Of a DNA stretch of 64,000 nt, positions 1 to 8,172 are shown piece after piece. The notes below the pieces were generated by a model. That model searched no databases. It saw only the letters and a program-made list of their open reading frames with translations, and was not told the DNA's origin. The DNA comes from Candidatus Sphingomonas phytovorans (GTDB lineage: Bacteria; Pseudomonadota; Alphaproteobacteria; Sphingomonadales; Sphingomonadaceae): assembly GCA_029202385.1 (NCBI GenBank), contig CP119314.1:3970501-4034500 (forward strand), given 5' to 3'. Made by a program: the position numbers and the translations under genes. How positions within the stretch are numbered: position 1 is the first letter of the stretch; each line of letters opens with the position of its first letter.

Positions 1-435
1 CGAGCGGGCAAGCACTTCCTTGCCGGTGCCGGTCGGGCCATTGATCAGCACGCTGATGTCGGCGGCGGCGACCCGCTCTGCCAGGGCGTAGAGCGCGAGG
101 CTCTCCGGGTCGGCGGCGGTCGGCGTTTCCTGTTCGGCGACGAGTGCGCGGACGAAGCCGTTGCCGACATGCGCGTCCTCGGGGCCGAAGGCGATCCGCG
201 CGGGGCTGCCGTCGCGGGCCGGGACGATATGGCGGCCGGCCGAGCCGACGGCATCGCCGATGATCACGGTGCGGGCCGGTGCGGGCGGCGTCTCGCCATC
301 GGCGACGAGATAGATGTCGCCCGGCTGCGGCCGCCCATCCTCGAACGAGCGGACCGCGAACCCCTGGGCGCGGAGCGACGATACGAGCGTATATTTCTGC
401 CGCAGGACCGCAGCTGACGGGACGATGGCACGCAT
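1..435 (-). CDS. Sigma-54-dependent flagellar activator, FlbD-like (3' end cut by window edge)
   Basis: The reading frame runs from an ATG at 433-435 to the window edge, giving 145 codons. The last visible residues are NGPTGTGKEVLARS, the Walker A loop of the AAA+ domain of sigma-54 activators. The first ~110 residues show no phosphorylatable receiver signature, so this is a short-N-terminus activator rather than a classical response regulator. It lies head-to-head with flagellin and beside flagellar operons with sigma-54 promoters, so it is most likely the FlbD/FleQ-type activator that acts with RpoN on them. The central domain and any DNA-binding HTH lie outside the window. Confidence 0.85.
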   Translation of the reverse strand, partial: MRAIVPSAAVLRQKYTLVSSLRAQGFAVRSFEDGRPQPGDIYLVADGETPPAPARTVIIGDAVGSAGRHIVPARDGSPARIAFGPEDAHVGNGFVRALVAEQETPTAADPESLALYALAERVAAADISVLINGPTGTGKEVLARS

Positions 436-497
436 TGAATTCCCCCTTCGATAGGAAGGGAAATGCCGCACGGATGGTAAACGCGGAGTTAAGCATA

Positions 498-512
498 TTG
501 CCATGGCGGCAA
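498..512. promoter_or_regulatory. Inverted repeat in the flbD-like/fliC divergent region
   Basis: TTGCC-ATGGC-GGCAA is a perfect 5-base inverted repeat in the 249-base gap between the activator gene and flagellin. A second one, CCGGAAA-N7-TTTCCGG, lies at 550-570. Either could be a regulator site. I found no convincing sigma-54 or sigma-28 promoter for fliC here, so its promoter is left open. Confidence 0.3.
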
Positions 513-684
513 ATTATTTCCGCCCGGCAGGAATGCGCCACCACAGGCCCCGGAAATGCACGGTTTCCGGCCGTGCCGTGCGAATTTACTTAATCGGCGT
601 CGTTGCCGGTCGTTACCTTCCATGACGGCTCGGCCCTCCGCTTGGGGGCGGCGGGGATCGTCAGATCACAATGGAGTTCGGACA

Positions 685-1494
685 ATGACTGTTATCGGAA
701 CCAACGTTGCCGCGCTGCGCGCGACCAACGCGTCGAACGCGGCGTCGAAGGCGCTGCAGACCAGCATCGAGCGCCTGTCGACCGGCAAGCGCATCAACAG
801 CGCGAAGGACGACGCGGCAGGGTCCGCCATCGCTTCCTCGCTGACCTCGCAGATCAAGGGCCAGACCCAGGCGATCCGCAACGCGAACGACGGCATCTCG
901 CTGGCCCAGACCGCCGACGGCGCGCTGGGTGAAGTCACCAACATCCTGCAGCGCGTCCGCGAACTGTCGGTCCAGTCGGCGTCGGGCACCTATTCCGACG
1001 ACGACCGCAAGAACCTGCAGGTCGAAGTCAAGGAATTGGCGTCGCAGCTTTCGGACATCACGTCGAAGACCAACTTCAACGGCGTCACCCTGTTCGGCGC
1101 GAGCGACGTCACGATCAACATCCAGACCGGTTCGGGCTCGGCCGACCAGGTCGCGCTGAAGATCACCGCGCTCAACCTCACCAGCGTCGGCAGCATCGAC
1201 ATCTCCACCGCCGCCGGCGCCAAGAGCGCGCTCGACACGCTCGACACCTCGCTGCTGGCGGTCAACACGACCCGCTCGTCGATCGGCGCGGGCCAGAGCC
1301 GCCTTGAGTCGGTGGTCAACAACCTGACCAGCAACGTCGCCAACCTGACCGACGCGCGCAGCCGGATCGAGGATGTCGATTTCTCGACCGAGACGACCAA
1401 CCTCGCCAAGGCTCAGATCCTGAGCCAGGCATCGACGGCGCTGCTCGCCCAGGCGAACCAGAGCCAGCAGGGCGTGCTCTCCCTGCTCCGTTAA
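685..1494 (+). CDS. fliC: Flagellin
   Basis: A 269-residue flagellin, the filament subunit exported by the flagellar type III system. Both conserved ends are present: the N-terminal D0/D1 helix region beginning [14 protein letters not shown] with the [17 protein letters not shown] block, and the C-terminal helix with [12 protein letters not shown] and ending QQGVLSLLR. The variable D2/D3 region is almost absent, so this is a short flagellin, as is usual in alphaproteobacteria. The ATG at 685 is preferred over in-frame codons back to 556 because it begins the conserved helix. Two hairpins follow the stop, the second a strong terminator, so it is probably transcribed alone. Confidence 0.97.
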   Translation: MTVIGTNVAALRATNASNAASKALQTSIERLSTGKRINSAKDDAAGSAIASSLTSQIKGQTQAIRNANDGISLAQTADGALGEVTNILQRVRELSVQSASGTYSDDDRKNLQVEVKELASQLSDITSKTNFNGVTLFGASDVTINIQTGSGSADQVALKITALNLTSVGSIDISTAAGAKSALDTLDTSLLAVNTTRSSIGAGQSRLESVVNNLTSNVANLTDARSRIEDVDFSTETTNLAKAQILSQASTALLAQANQSQQGVLSLLR

Positions 1495-1504
1495 TATCGG
1501 GAAA

Positions 1505-1542
1505 CGGCCCCCGGCACCGCCCCCCATCGGGTGTCGGGGCCG
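1505..1542 (+). other. Imperfect hairpin downstream of fliC
   Basis: CGGCCCC-C-GGCAC pairs with GTGTCGGGGCCG around a short loop. It lies between the flagellin stop and the stronger terminator at 1579 and could protect the 3' end of the flagellin mRNA. Confidence 0.45.
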
Positions 1543-1578
1543 ACCGGGCTCTTCCCGCAAGGGCGGAGCAACCAGGAA

Positions 1579-1609
1579 CCCCGGCGGTCGCAGGACCGCC
1601 GGGGTTTTT
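1579..1609 (+). terminator. Rho-independent terminator of fliC
   Basis: CCCCGGCGGTC, loop GCAG, GACCGCCGGGG: a perfect 11-base-pair stem followed directly by TTTTT. It lies between fliC and the convergent arsR-type gene. Confidence 0.95.
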
Positions 1610-1617
1610 GTCGCGAC

Positions 1618-2295
1618 TCAGCCGCCCAGGAACGCTGCGTCGAACGCCACCGCGCCGGCCGGGTCGAACCGTATCGCGCGCCCCTCGCCCCGGCGGGCCC
1701 AGCCGGCCGCGATGACATGGTCGAGGATCGCCGCACCCAGCACGCCGCCGAGATGGCTTCGCCGCTCGCTCCAGTCGAGACAGGCCCGGCACAGCGGCCG
1801 CCGCGCCCGGCCGAGCCGCGCCACGTCGATGCCCAGGCGGCCGAGGAAGCCGGCGCCCGCAGGCGTCACTGCCGGAGAATCCCCGCCGGCGATCAGGCCG
1901 TTCCGGGTAAAGGCCTGCATCAGCGCCACGGCCCGCTCCCCCGCGAGATGATCGTAGCAGATACGTGCCTCGCGCAGCGCAGCATCATTCGGGCCGGTCC
2001 GGACGCGCATCGCCCCGGTCCGCGCCGCCAGGCTCATCAGGCTTTCCAGCGCCTCGCCGACATCAGCCCCGGACAATTGGAAATAACGATGGCGACCCTG
2101 CCGTCGCGCGACGAGCAGCCCCGCGGCATCAAGCTTCGCCAGATGCCCGCTCGCGGTCGGCAACCCGACGCCGGCTGCCTGGGCCAGCTCGCTGACGGTC
2201 AGCGCGCGGCCGTCCATCAGCGCGGTCAACATGTTGGCGCGCGCCGGATCGCCGATCAGCGCGGCGATGGCGGCAATGCTTGGCCCGTCCTTCAT
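1618..2295 (-). CDS. ArsR-family winged-helix transcriptional regulator
   Basis: 225 residues. Residues ~12-75 form an ArsR-type winged helix ([24 protein letters not shown], split as two motifs here: [13 protein letters not shown] and [13 protein letters not shown], then [14 protein letters not shown] with a basic wing). The C-terminal ~130 residues resemble the extension found in ArsR regulators of about 220 residues and carry a CRACLDW motif. The classic metal-site CxC in the DNA-binding helix is absent, so the inducer need not be a metal. It is divergent from two small monooxygenase-fold genes, and a perfect inverted repeat overlaps its start codon, which suggests it represses itself and them. 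Confidence 0.88.
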   Translation of the reverse strand: MKDGPSIAAIAALIGDPARANMLTALMDGRALTVSELAQAAGVGLPTASGHLAKLDAAGLLVARRQGRHRYFQLSGADVGEALESLMSLAARTGAMRVRTGPNDAALREARICYDHLAGERAVALMQAFTRNGLIAGGDSPAVTPAGAGFLGRLGIDVARLGRARRPLCRACLDWSERRSHLGGVLGAAILDHVIAAGWARRGEGRAIRFDPAGAVAFDAAFLGG

Positions 2296-2317
2296 GGTTC
2301 GATCATAGCCGAACCAT
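2294..2317. promoter_or_regulatory. Probable ArsR operator
   Basis: ATGGTTCG-N8-CGAACCAT is a perfect 8-base inverted repeat. Its left arm contains the start codon of the minus-strand arsR-type gene, and it lies 50 bases before the divergent NIPSNAP gene. The position fits an autoregulatory ArsR operator. Confidence 0.6.
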
Positions 2318-2366
2318 CAGCGTCATATCAAGGTGTAGGACAAGGTCCGCAACAACGGAGCCGACC

Positions 2367-2675
2367 ATGATCACCTGTTTCATCCGCTACGAGATCGATC
2401 CCTTCAACCTGTCCGCCTTCGAGCAATATGCACGGACCTGGGGCGAGGCCATTCCCCGCTGCGGCGCCGATCTGATCGGCTATTTCGCGCCGCACGAGGG
2501 ATCGGTGACCACGGCGTACGGCGTCTATTCGATCGCCGATCTCGCCGCGTACGAAGCCTATCGCGCCCGACTGATGGCCGATCCGCTCGGCCGGGAGAAT
2601 TTTGCCTTTGCCAAGGCGGAGCGTTTCATCCGCCGGGAGGACCGGCTGTTCCTGCGCCGGGTCGACACGCAATGA
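2367..2675 (+). CDS. NIPSNAP-family protein
   Basis: 102 residues starting [21 protein letters not shown] and continuing with the GYFAPHEG and [10 protein letters not shown] segments typical of the NIPSNAP family (dimeric alpha/beta barrel). These proteins are small cytosolic dimers whose biochemical role is not settled. The ATG at 2367 begins the conserved first strand; in-frame codons upstream encode an unlike arginine-rich stretch. The stop overlaps the next start by four bases (ATGA), so the pair is translationally coupled. It is divergent from the ArsR-type gene. Confidence 0.88.
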   Translation: MITCFIRYEIDPFNLSAFEQYARTWGEAIPRCGADLIGYFAPHEGSVTTAYGVYSIADLAAYEAYRARLMADPLGRENFAFAKAERFIRREDRLFLRRVDTQ

Positions 2676-3037
2676 TCGCGGTGATCTTCGAGGTCAGGCC
2701 GGCCGACGGCCAGCGGGCACGCTATCTCGATCTGGCCGCGGCACTACGCCCCGAGCTTGAGGCGATCGACGGATTCGTCTCGATCGAACGTTTCGAAAGC
2801 CTGACCGAGCCAGGCAAGCTGCTGTCGCTGTCCTTCTTCCGTGACGAGGCGGCGGTGGCGGCATGGCGCAACCGCCCCTCGCACCGCGCGACACAGGCGC
2901 AGGGCCGCGATTCGGTATTCGAGGATTATCGCCTGCGGATCGCGGCGGTCGTGCGGGATTACGGCATGGCCGATCGCGACGAAGCGCCCGACGACAGCAG
3001 GGTGGCGTTCAGCCCCGCCGCATCAGCGCCTTCTTGA
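2672..3037 (+). CDS. Antibiotic-biosynthesis-monooxygenase (ABM) domain protein
   Basis: 121 residues. Residues 1-95 fit the ABM dimeric alpha/beta-barrel fold: [20 protein letters not shown], the [11 protein letters not shown] strand, [23 protein letters not shown] and [13 protein letters not shown]. Members act as quinone-forming monooxygenases, haem-degrading enzymes or small stress proteins, and the substrate cannot be read from sequence. It is coupled to the NIPSNAP gene by ATGA. Its last 29 bases overlap the end of convergent fliA. Confidence 0.85.
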   Translation: MIAVIFEVRPADGQRARYLDLAAALRPELEAIDGFVSIERFESLTEPGKLLSLSFFRDEAAVAAWRNRPSHRATQAQGRDSVFEDYRLRIAAVVRDYGMADRDEAPDDSRVAFSPAASAPS

Positions 3038-3764
3038 GGCGGTCATGCGCCGATTTCTTGATCTGGCAGATCCGCGCCGCGCCGACGCCGAGGACAAGCC
3101 CGATCTCTTCCAGGTTCAGTTCCTCGACATAATAAAGCTGGATCACCTGCGCCTCGCGTTCGGGCAGGGCGGAGATCGCGCTGATCAGTGCCTCGCGCAG
3201 ATCGGCCTCGGCGAGTTGCTCGAAGGCGTCAGGCTCGTCACTGGCGAACCAGGGCTTGTCGTCCGAATAGACCTGGTCGATCGCCTCGAACCGCACGGGC
3301 TCAGCCGTCGCATATTCCAGGCGGAGCTTCTCAACGGTGACGCAGAGTTTTTCGGCGATCGCCGCTTCGGTCGGCGCGTGGCCAAGCTCGGTCGTCAGCG
3401 CAGCGATCGCGTTATTATAGGCGCGCCTGCGGCGCATCGCGCCACGGGTCAGCGTTGCCTGGCGCCGCAACGCATCGATCATCGATCCCCGCACACGGGT
3501 GACGAGATATTGTTCGAAGGTGACCTGGCCGCGATCCTCGAAGCTGGAGCCCGCCTCGACCAGGGCGACCAGACCGATCTGCACTAGGTCCTCGACCTCG
3601 ATCGCGCTGCTCATGCCGCCATGGATGTGCCAGGCGAGGCGGCGGACAAGCGGCATATGCTTCCTGGCGAGCGTCGCCATGTCGGGCGCCGAGGCAGCCG
3701 AGGTCCGTCCATAGACCAGCGGCATCGCGCCCGAGAAGGCGGCGGGGTGCGGCTGCGCGGTCAT
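3009..3764 (-). CDS. fliA: RNA polymerase sigma-28 factor for flagellar genes
   Basis: 251 residues. Region 2 is at about 55-101 (VEDLVQIGLVALVEA, FEQYLVTRVRGSMIDALRR), region 3 follows, and region 4 is at about 200-247 (LPEREAQVIQLYYVEELN, then the HTH ending [19 protein letters not shown]). This matches the FliA/WhiG class, which transcribes late flagellar genes once FlgM has been exported. The start overlaps the flhA stop by four bases, so it is the last gene of the lytic transglycosylase-flhA-fliA operon, downstream of the sigma-54 promoter at 6758. Confidence 0.96.
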   Translation of the reverse strand: MTAQPHPAAFSGAMPLVYGRTSAASAPDMATLARKHMPLVRRLAWHIHGGMSSAIEVEDLVQIGLVALVEAGSSFEDRGQVTFEQYLVTRVRGSMIDALRRQATLTRGAMRRRRAYNNAIAALTTELGHAPTEAAIAEKLCVTVEKLRLEYATAEPVRFEAIDQVYSDDKPWFASDEPDAFEQLAEADLREALISAISALPEREAQVIQLYYVEELNLEEIGLVLGVGAARICQIKKSAHDRLKKALMRRG

Positions 3765-5842
3765 GCCGGCAGCGCTCCGGGCGCGCCGATCACGGCGACG
3801 ACCTCGACAGATTTGTCCTCGGGTACTTCGAAGAAGCTCATGACTGGGGTATCCGGCAAGATGGTACGGACGAGTTTGCGGATGGCGACGCGGATCGCCG
3901 GCTGGACGACGAGCGCGAAGGGCTTCGCCTCATCGACCAGGGGCTGGGCGGCGCGCTGAAGCGCGTCGACGATCCGGCGGCCTAGATCGGGCTCGATGGT
4001 GTGGCGGCGCGACGGATCGGAACGGACGGCCTGGCCGAGCAGCCCTTCGAGCTGGCCTTCCAGGGTCATCACGCGCAGCGGCTCGCGCACGCCGCACAGT
4101 TTCTGGATGATCAGCCCGCCAAGCTCCGGGCGGATCATCTCGATGATCTCGTCGGCGTCGAGCGTCCGCTGGGCGGCGACCGCGATGGCGGCGGCGATGC
4201 GGCGGAATTCCTTCAGCGGCACATTCTCCGCAAGCAGGCCGCGCAGCACCTGGGTGAGCGTGGTCAGCGGCAACGGGCTGGGCGACAGCGACGCGACGAG
4301 GTTCGCGGCGCGATCCTTCAGCCCGTCGAGCAGGCTCTGGACTTCGTCGGGGCCAAGCAATTCGCTGGCATGCGCGCCAAGCTGATGGTTGAGATGAGTC
4401 GCGACCACGGTGCCCGGATCGACCACCAGATAACCCGCACCGGTGGCGGCATCGGTATCGCCGGCGGCGATCCAGACCGCGTCGAGCCCGAAGGTCGGGT
4501 CCTTGGCCTTCTTGCCCTGGAGCTCGCCGAACGCCTGGCCGGTATCGAGCGCGAGCATCTCGTCGGGCGAGACGCTGTCCTCGCCGACGGTCACGCCGCC
4601 GACGATGATACGATAGGTGAAGGGCGCAAGATTGATGTCGTCGCGCACGCGCACCTGCGGCACGACGAAGCCGAGCTCCTTGGACAGCTGGCGGCGGACA
4701 CCGGTGATCCGGGCCATCAACGGGCTGCCGCGGCGTTCGTCGACCAGCGGCACCAAGCCATAGCCGATGTCGATATTGACCTGCATCCCGTCGGTCACCT
4801 CTTCCCAGCCGATCCTCGACTGGTCGACCGGCTCGACCGCGACGACCTCGACCGGGGCCGGGCGGCGGGCGATCTCGCGCAGCTTCCACGCGGCGAAACC
4901 GGCGGCGGCGGCGGCAGGCAGGATCACGAGATGCGGCATGCCGGGCATGAGGCCAAGCAGGGCGAGGATGATCGCGACCGGCGTCCAGGTACGGGCCGAC
5001 CCGAACTGGCTGCCGATCTGGCCGGCAAGGTCCATGCTCGACGTCACTCGGGTGACGATGGCCGCGGCGGCGATCGACAGCATCAGCGACGGGATCTGCG
5101 CGACCAGCGCGTCGCCGACCGCGAGCAGCACGTAATTGTGCGCGGCGTCGCCGATCGTCATGCCGTGGCTGACCGGGCCGAGGATCAGGCCGCCGATGAT
5201 ATTGGCGGCGAGGATCAGCAGGCCCGCGACCGCATCGCCCTTCACGAACTTGGACGAGCCGTCCATCGAGCCGTAGAAATCGGCCTCGGTCGCAACCTCG
5301 ATACGGCGCGCCTTGGCTTCCTCGGGCGTGATCAGGCCGGCGTTCAGATCGGCGTCGATCGCCATCTGCTTGCCGGGCAGCGCGTCCAGGGTGAAACGCG
5401 CCGACACTTCGGACACGCGGCCCGCACCCTTGGTCACCACGATCATGTTGATGATGACCAGGATGGCGAAGACGAACAGGCCGACGACATAGTCGCCGCC
5501 GATCAGGAAGGTGCCGAACGCCTCGATGACATGGCCGGCCGCGCTCTCTCCCTCATGACCGTGCACCAGCACGACACGGGTCGACGCGACGTTGAGGCTG
5601 AGGCGGAACAAGGTGGCGAACAGCAGCACGGTGGGGAAGGCGGAGAAGTCGAGCGGCTTCTGCGCGTTCAGCGATACCATCAGCACGGCGAGGCTGATCG
5701 TGATGTTCATGATGAAGAACAGGTCGAGCAGGGCCGGCGGGATCGGCACGACCATCAGCACGACCAGCAGCAGGATCGCGACCGGCAGCGCGGCGGAGCG
5801 GAACAGCGGCGCCATGCCGCCACGCTTGAGAGCAACAGCCAT
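3761..5842 (-). CDS. flhA: Flagellar export gate protein FlhA
   Basis: 693 residues, normal length. The N-terminal half has about eight membrane segments. The FHIPEP signature is seen at 142-161 (RVSEVSARFTLDALPGKQM) in the cytoplasmic FHIPEP loop. The C-terminal ~340 residues form the cytosolic ring domain that docks chaperone-substrate complexes, with VDPGTVVATHLNH inside it. FlhA with FlhB drives type III export at the inner membrane. It lies three bases after the lytic transglycosylase gene and overlaps fliA. Confidence 0.98.
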   Translation of the reverse strand: MAVALKRGGMAPLFRSAALPVAILLLVVLMVVPIPPALLDLFFIMNITISLAVLMVSLNAQKPLDFSAFPTVLLFATLFRLSLNVASTRVVLVHGHEGESAAGHVIEAFGTFLIGGDYVVGLFVFAILVIINMIVVTKGAGRVSEVSARFTLDALPGKQMAIDADLNAGLITPEEAKARRIEVATEADFYGSMDGSSKFVKGDAVAGLLILAANIIGGLILGPVSHGMTIGDAAHNYVLLAVGDALVAQIPSLMLSIAAAAIVTRVTSSMDLAGQIGSQFGSARTWTPVAIILALLGLMPGMPHLVILPAAAAAGFAAWKLREIARRPAPVEVVAVEPVDQSRIGWEEVTDGMQVNIDIGYGLVPLVDERRGSPLMARITGVRRQLSKELGFVVPQVRVRDDINLAPFTYRIIVGGVTVGEDSVSPDEMLALDTGQAFGELQGKKAKDPTFGLDAVWIAAGDTDAATGAGYLVVDPGTVVATHLNHQLGAHASELLGPDEVQSLLDGLKDRAANLVASLSPSPLPLTTLTQVLRGLLAENVPLKEFRRIAAAIAVAAQRTLDADEIIEMIRPELGGLIIQKLCGVREPLRVMTLEGQLEGLLGQAVRSDPSRRHTIEPDLGRRIVDALQRAAQPLVDEAKPFALVVQPAIRVAIRKLVRTILPDTPVMSFFEVPEDKSVEVVAVIGAPGALPA

Positions 5843-5845
5843 GCG

Positions 5846-6718
5846 TCAGGCCCCCAGGGTCGCGAGCATCATATACGCCAGCCGCGCCGTATCCGGCGTC
5901 GGCCGCATGAGATTGGCGGTCTGCGCGCGCGCGGCCCCTCCGTTGATCTGGTCGAGCGTCGCCTGCGCCCAGACGGCGGCGTCGCTGGTGCTGGTCTCGC
6001 CATTGCCGGGAATGACGGTCGCGCCGGATTCACCGAGCGTGGTCGAGGCAAGCGCAACGCCGCCAACCTTTGCCGCACCGCCGGCCGCGCCGTTTTCGAG
6101 CTTGGCGGTGAACCGGTCATAGATCTGCGCGAGCGTGCGCGGCTGGCCGTTCGAGGCGTAGAAGATATTGTGATTGGCGCGCGCCGCAGCGGGGAACATC
6201 GCCGCGCCGCTGCGGTTGGGGCTGTCCTGCATCGCGCCGAGAAAGGATCGAGCGCCGCCCAGGCCCAGGAAATGCGCCATATAGAGGTCGGTGCCGTTGG
6301 CGTCGCGGCCGAGCGCGCTCTCGATCGCGTCCTTGTTGTCCGACGCATGCTCCGCGGCCATGAGCGAGGCGGTCTGCGGATCGTTGCGTAGCGCGAGGAT
6401 CGAACGCCGCAGGCCGGGATCGCTGACCGTCATACGGCCTGTACTGGTCGTCGAGATGCTGTCAGCCGCCCAGCCGAGGCCATGCTCCGCCCCGTGCTGC
6501 TTCACCACCCGCAGCCAGCTCTGTTCGATGAACTGATAAAGGCCCGAAGCGCTCGACGTGCCGGCGCGCGCATCGGCGCGCATGCCGCTTTCGAGCTGCG
6601 CCTGACCCATGAGATAGTTGAAATCGATCCCGGTCTTCTGGCTGGCAAGCGCGATCGCCGACTGCACCGAGCCGGTCGATTTCGTCCCCACGAGATTGGC
6701 AATCGGATTGAAGGTCAT
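5846..6718 (-). CDS. Flagellum-associated soluble lytic transglycosylase
   Basis: 290 residues with an SLT-type catalytic domain near the N terminus: the glutamate of QAQLESGM (E43) and the following ASGLYQFIEQSWL and MAHFLGLGGA blocks are the standard lytic transglycosylase motifs. There is no clear Sec signal, which fits export through the flagellar route or interaction with rod proteins. The FlgJ in this window has only the rod-binding domain, so this enzyme probably supplies the wall-cutting activity for rod passage. It is first in the operon with flhA and fliA and has its own sigma-54 promoter 29 bases upstream of the ATG. Confidence 0.85.
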   Translation of the reverse strand: MTFNPIANLVGTKSTGSVQSAIALASQKTGIDFNYLMGQAQLESGMRADARAGTSSASGLYQFIEQSWLRVVKQHGAEHGLGWAADSISTTSTGRMTVSDPGLRRSILALRNDPQTASLMAAEHASDNKDAIESALGRDANGTDLYMAHFLGLGGARSFLGAMQDSPNRSGAAMFPAAARANHNIFYASNGQPRTLAQIYDRFTAKLENGAAGGAAKVGGVALASTTLGESGATVIPGNGETSTSDAAVWAQATLDQINGGAARAQTANLMRPTPDTARLAYMMLATLGA

Positions 6719-6757
6719 CGATCCCTGGCTGCTTTGCCCTTATTCAGGGCCACAAAC

Positions 6758-6773
6758 AGCAAGGAGCGTGCCA
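6758..6773 (-). promoter_or_regulatory. Sigma-54 promoter of the lytic transglycosylase-flhA-fliA operon
   Basis: Read on the minus strand the sequence is TGGCAC-GCTCC-TTGCT, a perfect match to the -24/-12 consensus TGGCAC-N5-TTGCW. The predicted start of transcription is near 6747, giving a 29-base leader before the ATG at 6718 with AGGGA as ribosome site. Confidence 0.9.
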
Positions 6774-6911
6774 GTTCTCGCCGCCAGGTCGTGGCGAGGG
6801 GGGATCGACCGTATCGAGACGCTATCGGGACGTCCGGCGCCTGTCCCTCGCTACGCCGTCTCGTCAGGCTCGGCGGCTATTCGGGACGATCTGGGTGGGG
6901 CCACCCGATTC

Positions 6912-7241
6912 TCAGGCGTAGACCTTGAGCCCCATGCCCGGGCGGTAGCCGGAACCGGCATCGCCGGTCAGACTTTGCAGGCGGCGGCGAACATTTGCCG
7001 CCATCAGGTTCACATAGATGCGGCAGGTCTCGTTGAGGCGGTTGGCCTCCTCGGCGAGATCGCGCAGTTCCGGGCCGGCCGGGCCAGTACCCAGTGCGGC
7101 GATGGCGTTGATGCCGGCAAGCTTGGCCTGGGTCGCGCGCTCCAGCCCCTCGACGTCGTTCGCCTTCAGCGCCGCGATCTCGGCGTGGAGCGATTCGATC
7201 ACGCCGATCAGCGCGTCGCGCCTGGTGTTAGTCGGCGTCAT
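6912..7241 (-). CDS. flgN: FlgN-like flagellar chaperone
   Basis: 109 residues, mainly helical, with the heptad-like ALIGVIESLHAEIAALKAN segment and a C-terminal NETCRIYVNLMAANVRRRL helix typical of FlgN, the cytosolic chaperone for FlgK and FlgL. The start lies inside the 3' end of flgM (14-base overlap), the usual flgA-flgM-flgN order. The 193-base gap after its stop carries the neighbouring sigma-54 promoter. Confidence 0.82.
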   Translation of the reverse strand: MTPTNTRRDALIGVIESLHAEIAALKANDVEGLERATQAKLAGINAIAALGTGPAGPELRDLAEEANRLNETCRIYVNLMAANVRRRLQSLTGDAGSGYRPGMGLKVYA

Positions 7242-7518
7242 GCGGATTCCATTCGAGTTTGAGCGCGATCAGCCGGTCGGCGATCGTCGTAGGGTAGATC
7301 GGAAAGGTGCCGTTGCGGATCGCGTTGCGGATACGCGATACCCGCTCGACATCGACCGGCGGCTGGTCGGCAAAGCCGAACGCCATGGCGGACAGCTCGA
7401 GTTGCTCGGCGACCACGCCTTCACGACCCGTCGCCTTGGCGGCCGGCGCGGCACGCGCAACCGGCACGACCTGCCGATCGCGTCCGGGCACTGGCTTTGA
7501 GCTGATCGAATCCACCAC
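7228..7518 (-). CDS. flgM: Anti-sigma-28 factor FlgM
   Basis: 96 residues from a GTG at 7518 (a second in-frame GTG is at 7515), preceded by AAAGGTG at proper spacing; the longer frame upstream is arginine-rich and unlike FlgM. The C-terminal half (VERVSRIRNAIRNGTFPIYP, then ADRLIALKLEW) is the FliA-binding region. The protein holds FliA inactive until it is exported through the finished hook-basal body. It overlaps flgN and lies 64 bases after flgA. Confidence 0.87.
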   Translation of the reverse strand: MVDSISSKPVPGRDRQVVPVARAAPAAKATGREGVVAEQLELSAMAFGFADQPPVDVERVSRIRNAIRNGTFPIYPTTIADRLIALKLEWNPHDAD

Positions 7519-7582
7519 GTCTGCACCTTTGGGGTTACGCTGACAGGAGGAGTAACGACCGTTTCGTCCACACCTTAAGGAA

Positions 7583-8128
7583 TTATTCCGTCCAGCCGGG
7601 CAGCGTTGCACGGCCCGATTCGATCGCCACCGCCTGTACCGGCGCCTTGGCGCTATCGACCTTGACGAGGAAGCGGGCACCCGGCGCGGCATCCGCCATC
7701 GCGATGCCCTCGCGCGTGATCGAGAAGCCGGGCGATCCGGCCGCGATCGTCACCGGATCGCCACGCTTGATCACGGCCGCGAACTTGACCGGCGCGACAG
7801 CGACCGGCGCAGCCGGCGCTGGTGCCGGGACTGGCTTCGCAACGGTGTGGACGGGAACGAAAATCCGCCATGCCGGGCCTGTGCAGGTCACCACTACCGC
7901 ATCCTGGCCGGCACCGCGCCACGCCATCGAGACCATCGGACAGGCGGCGAGCTTCAGCCTGGTATCGACGATGCTGCGCGCGCCCCCGGCCTCGCCGATC
8001 GCCTTGCCGGTAAAGGCGGCGACGGCGCGGTCGATCGCCACGGTATCCTGAAAGGGCGCCGCCGCGACAGCGGGACCGGCGAGCAATGCGAGCGGCACGA
8101 GCAGGCGTGCCACGAACAAGGGGGACAT
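7583..8128 (-). CDS. flgA: P-ring assembly chaperone FlgA
   Basis: 181 residues. The N terminus (MSPLFVARLLVPLALLAGPA, then VAAA) is a Sec signal peptide, as expected for a periplasmic chaperone of FlgI. The C-terminal SAF-like domain has VIKRGDPVTIAAGSPGFSI and EGIAMADAAPGARFLVKV. The ATG at 8128 is chosen because GAGGAGAAAATC precedes it; in-frame codons upstream to 8176 precede the signal peptide. The MotB-like gene ends 45 bases upstream. Confidence 0.93.
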   Translation of the reverse strand: MSPLFVARLLVPLALLAGPAVAAAPFQDTVAIDRAVAAFTGKAIGEAGGARSIVDTRLKLAACPMVSMAWRGAGQDAVVVTCTGPAWRIFVPVHTVAKPVPAPAPAAPVAVAPVKFAAVIKRGDPVTIAAGSPGFSITREGIAMADAAPGARFLVKVDSAKAPVQAVAIESGRATLPGWTE

Positions 8129-8172
8129 GATTTTCTCCTCAGGGCGGCAAATGCGGGTTGTCGGGCGGCACA

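Noticed and set aside
436..684. Sigma-54 or sigma-28 promoter for flagellin
   Set aside because: No stretch had the -24 GG / -12 GC spacing or a good GCCGATAA element; only inverted repeats were kept as weak sites.
661..1560. 299-codon minus-strand frame opposite flagellin
   Set aside because: Random-like composition, no start signal, fully antisense to fliC.
4001..6391. 796-codon plus-strand open frame opposite flhA
   Set aside because: Arginine/histidine-rich translation with no motif. It is the antisense image of flhA and the lytic transglycosylase, due to GC-rich codon use.
6719..6911. FlbD-type palindromes near the third sigma-54 promoter
   Set aside because: No CGGCAA/TTGCCG pair within 150 bases upstream; only an imperfect one inside flgN.
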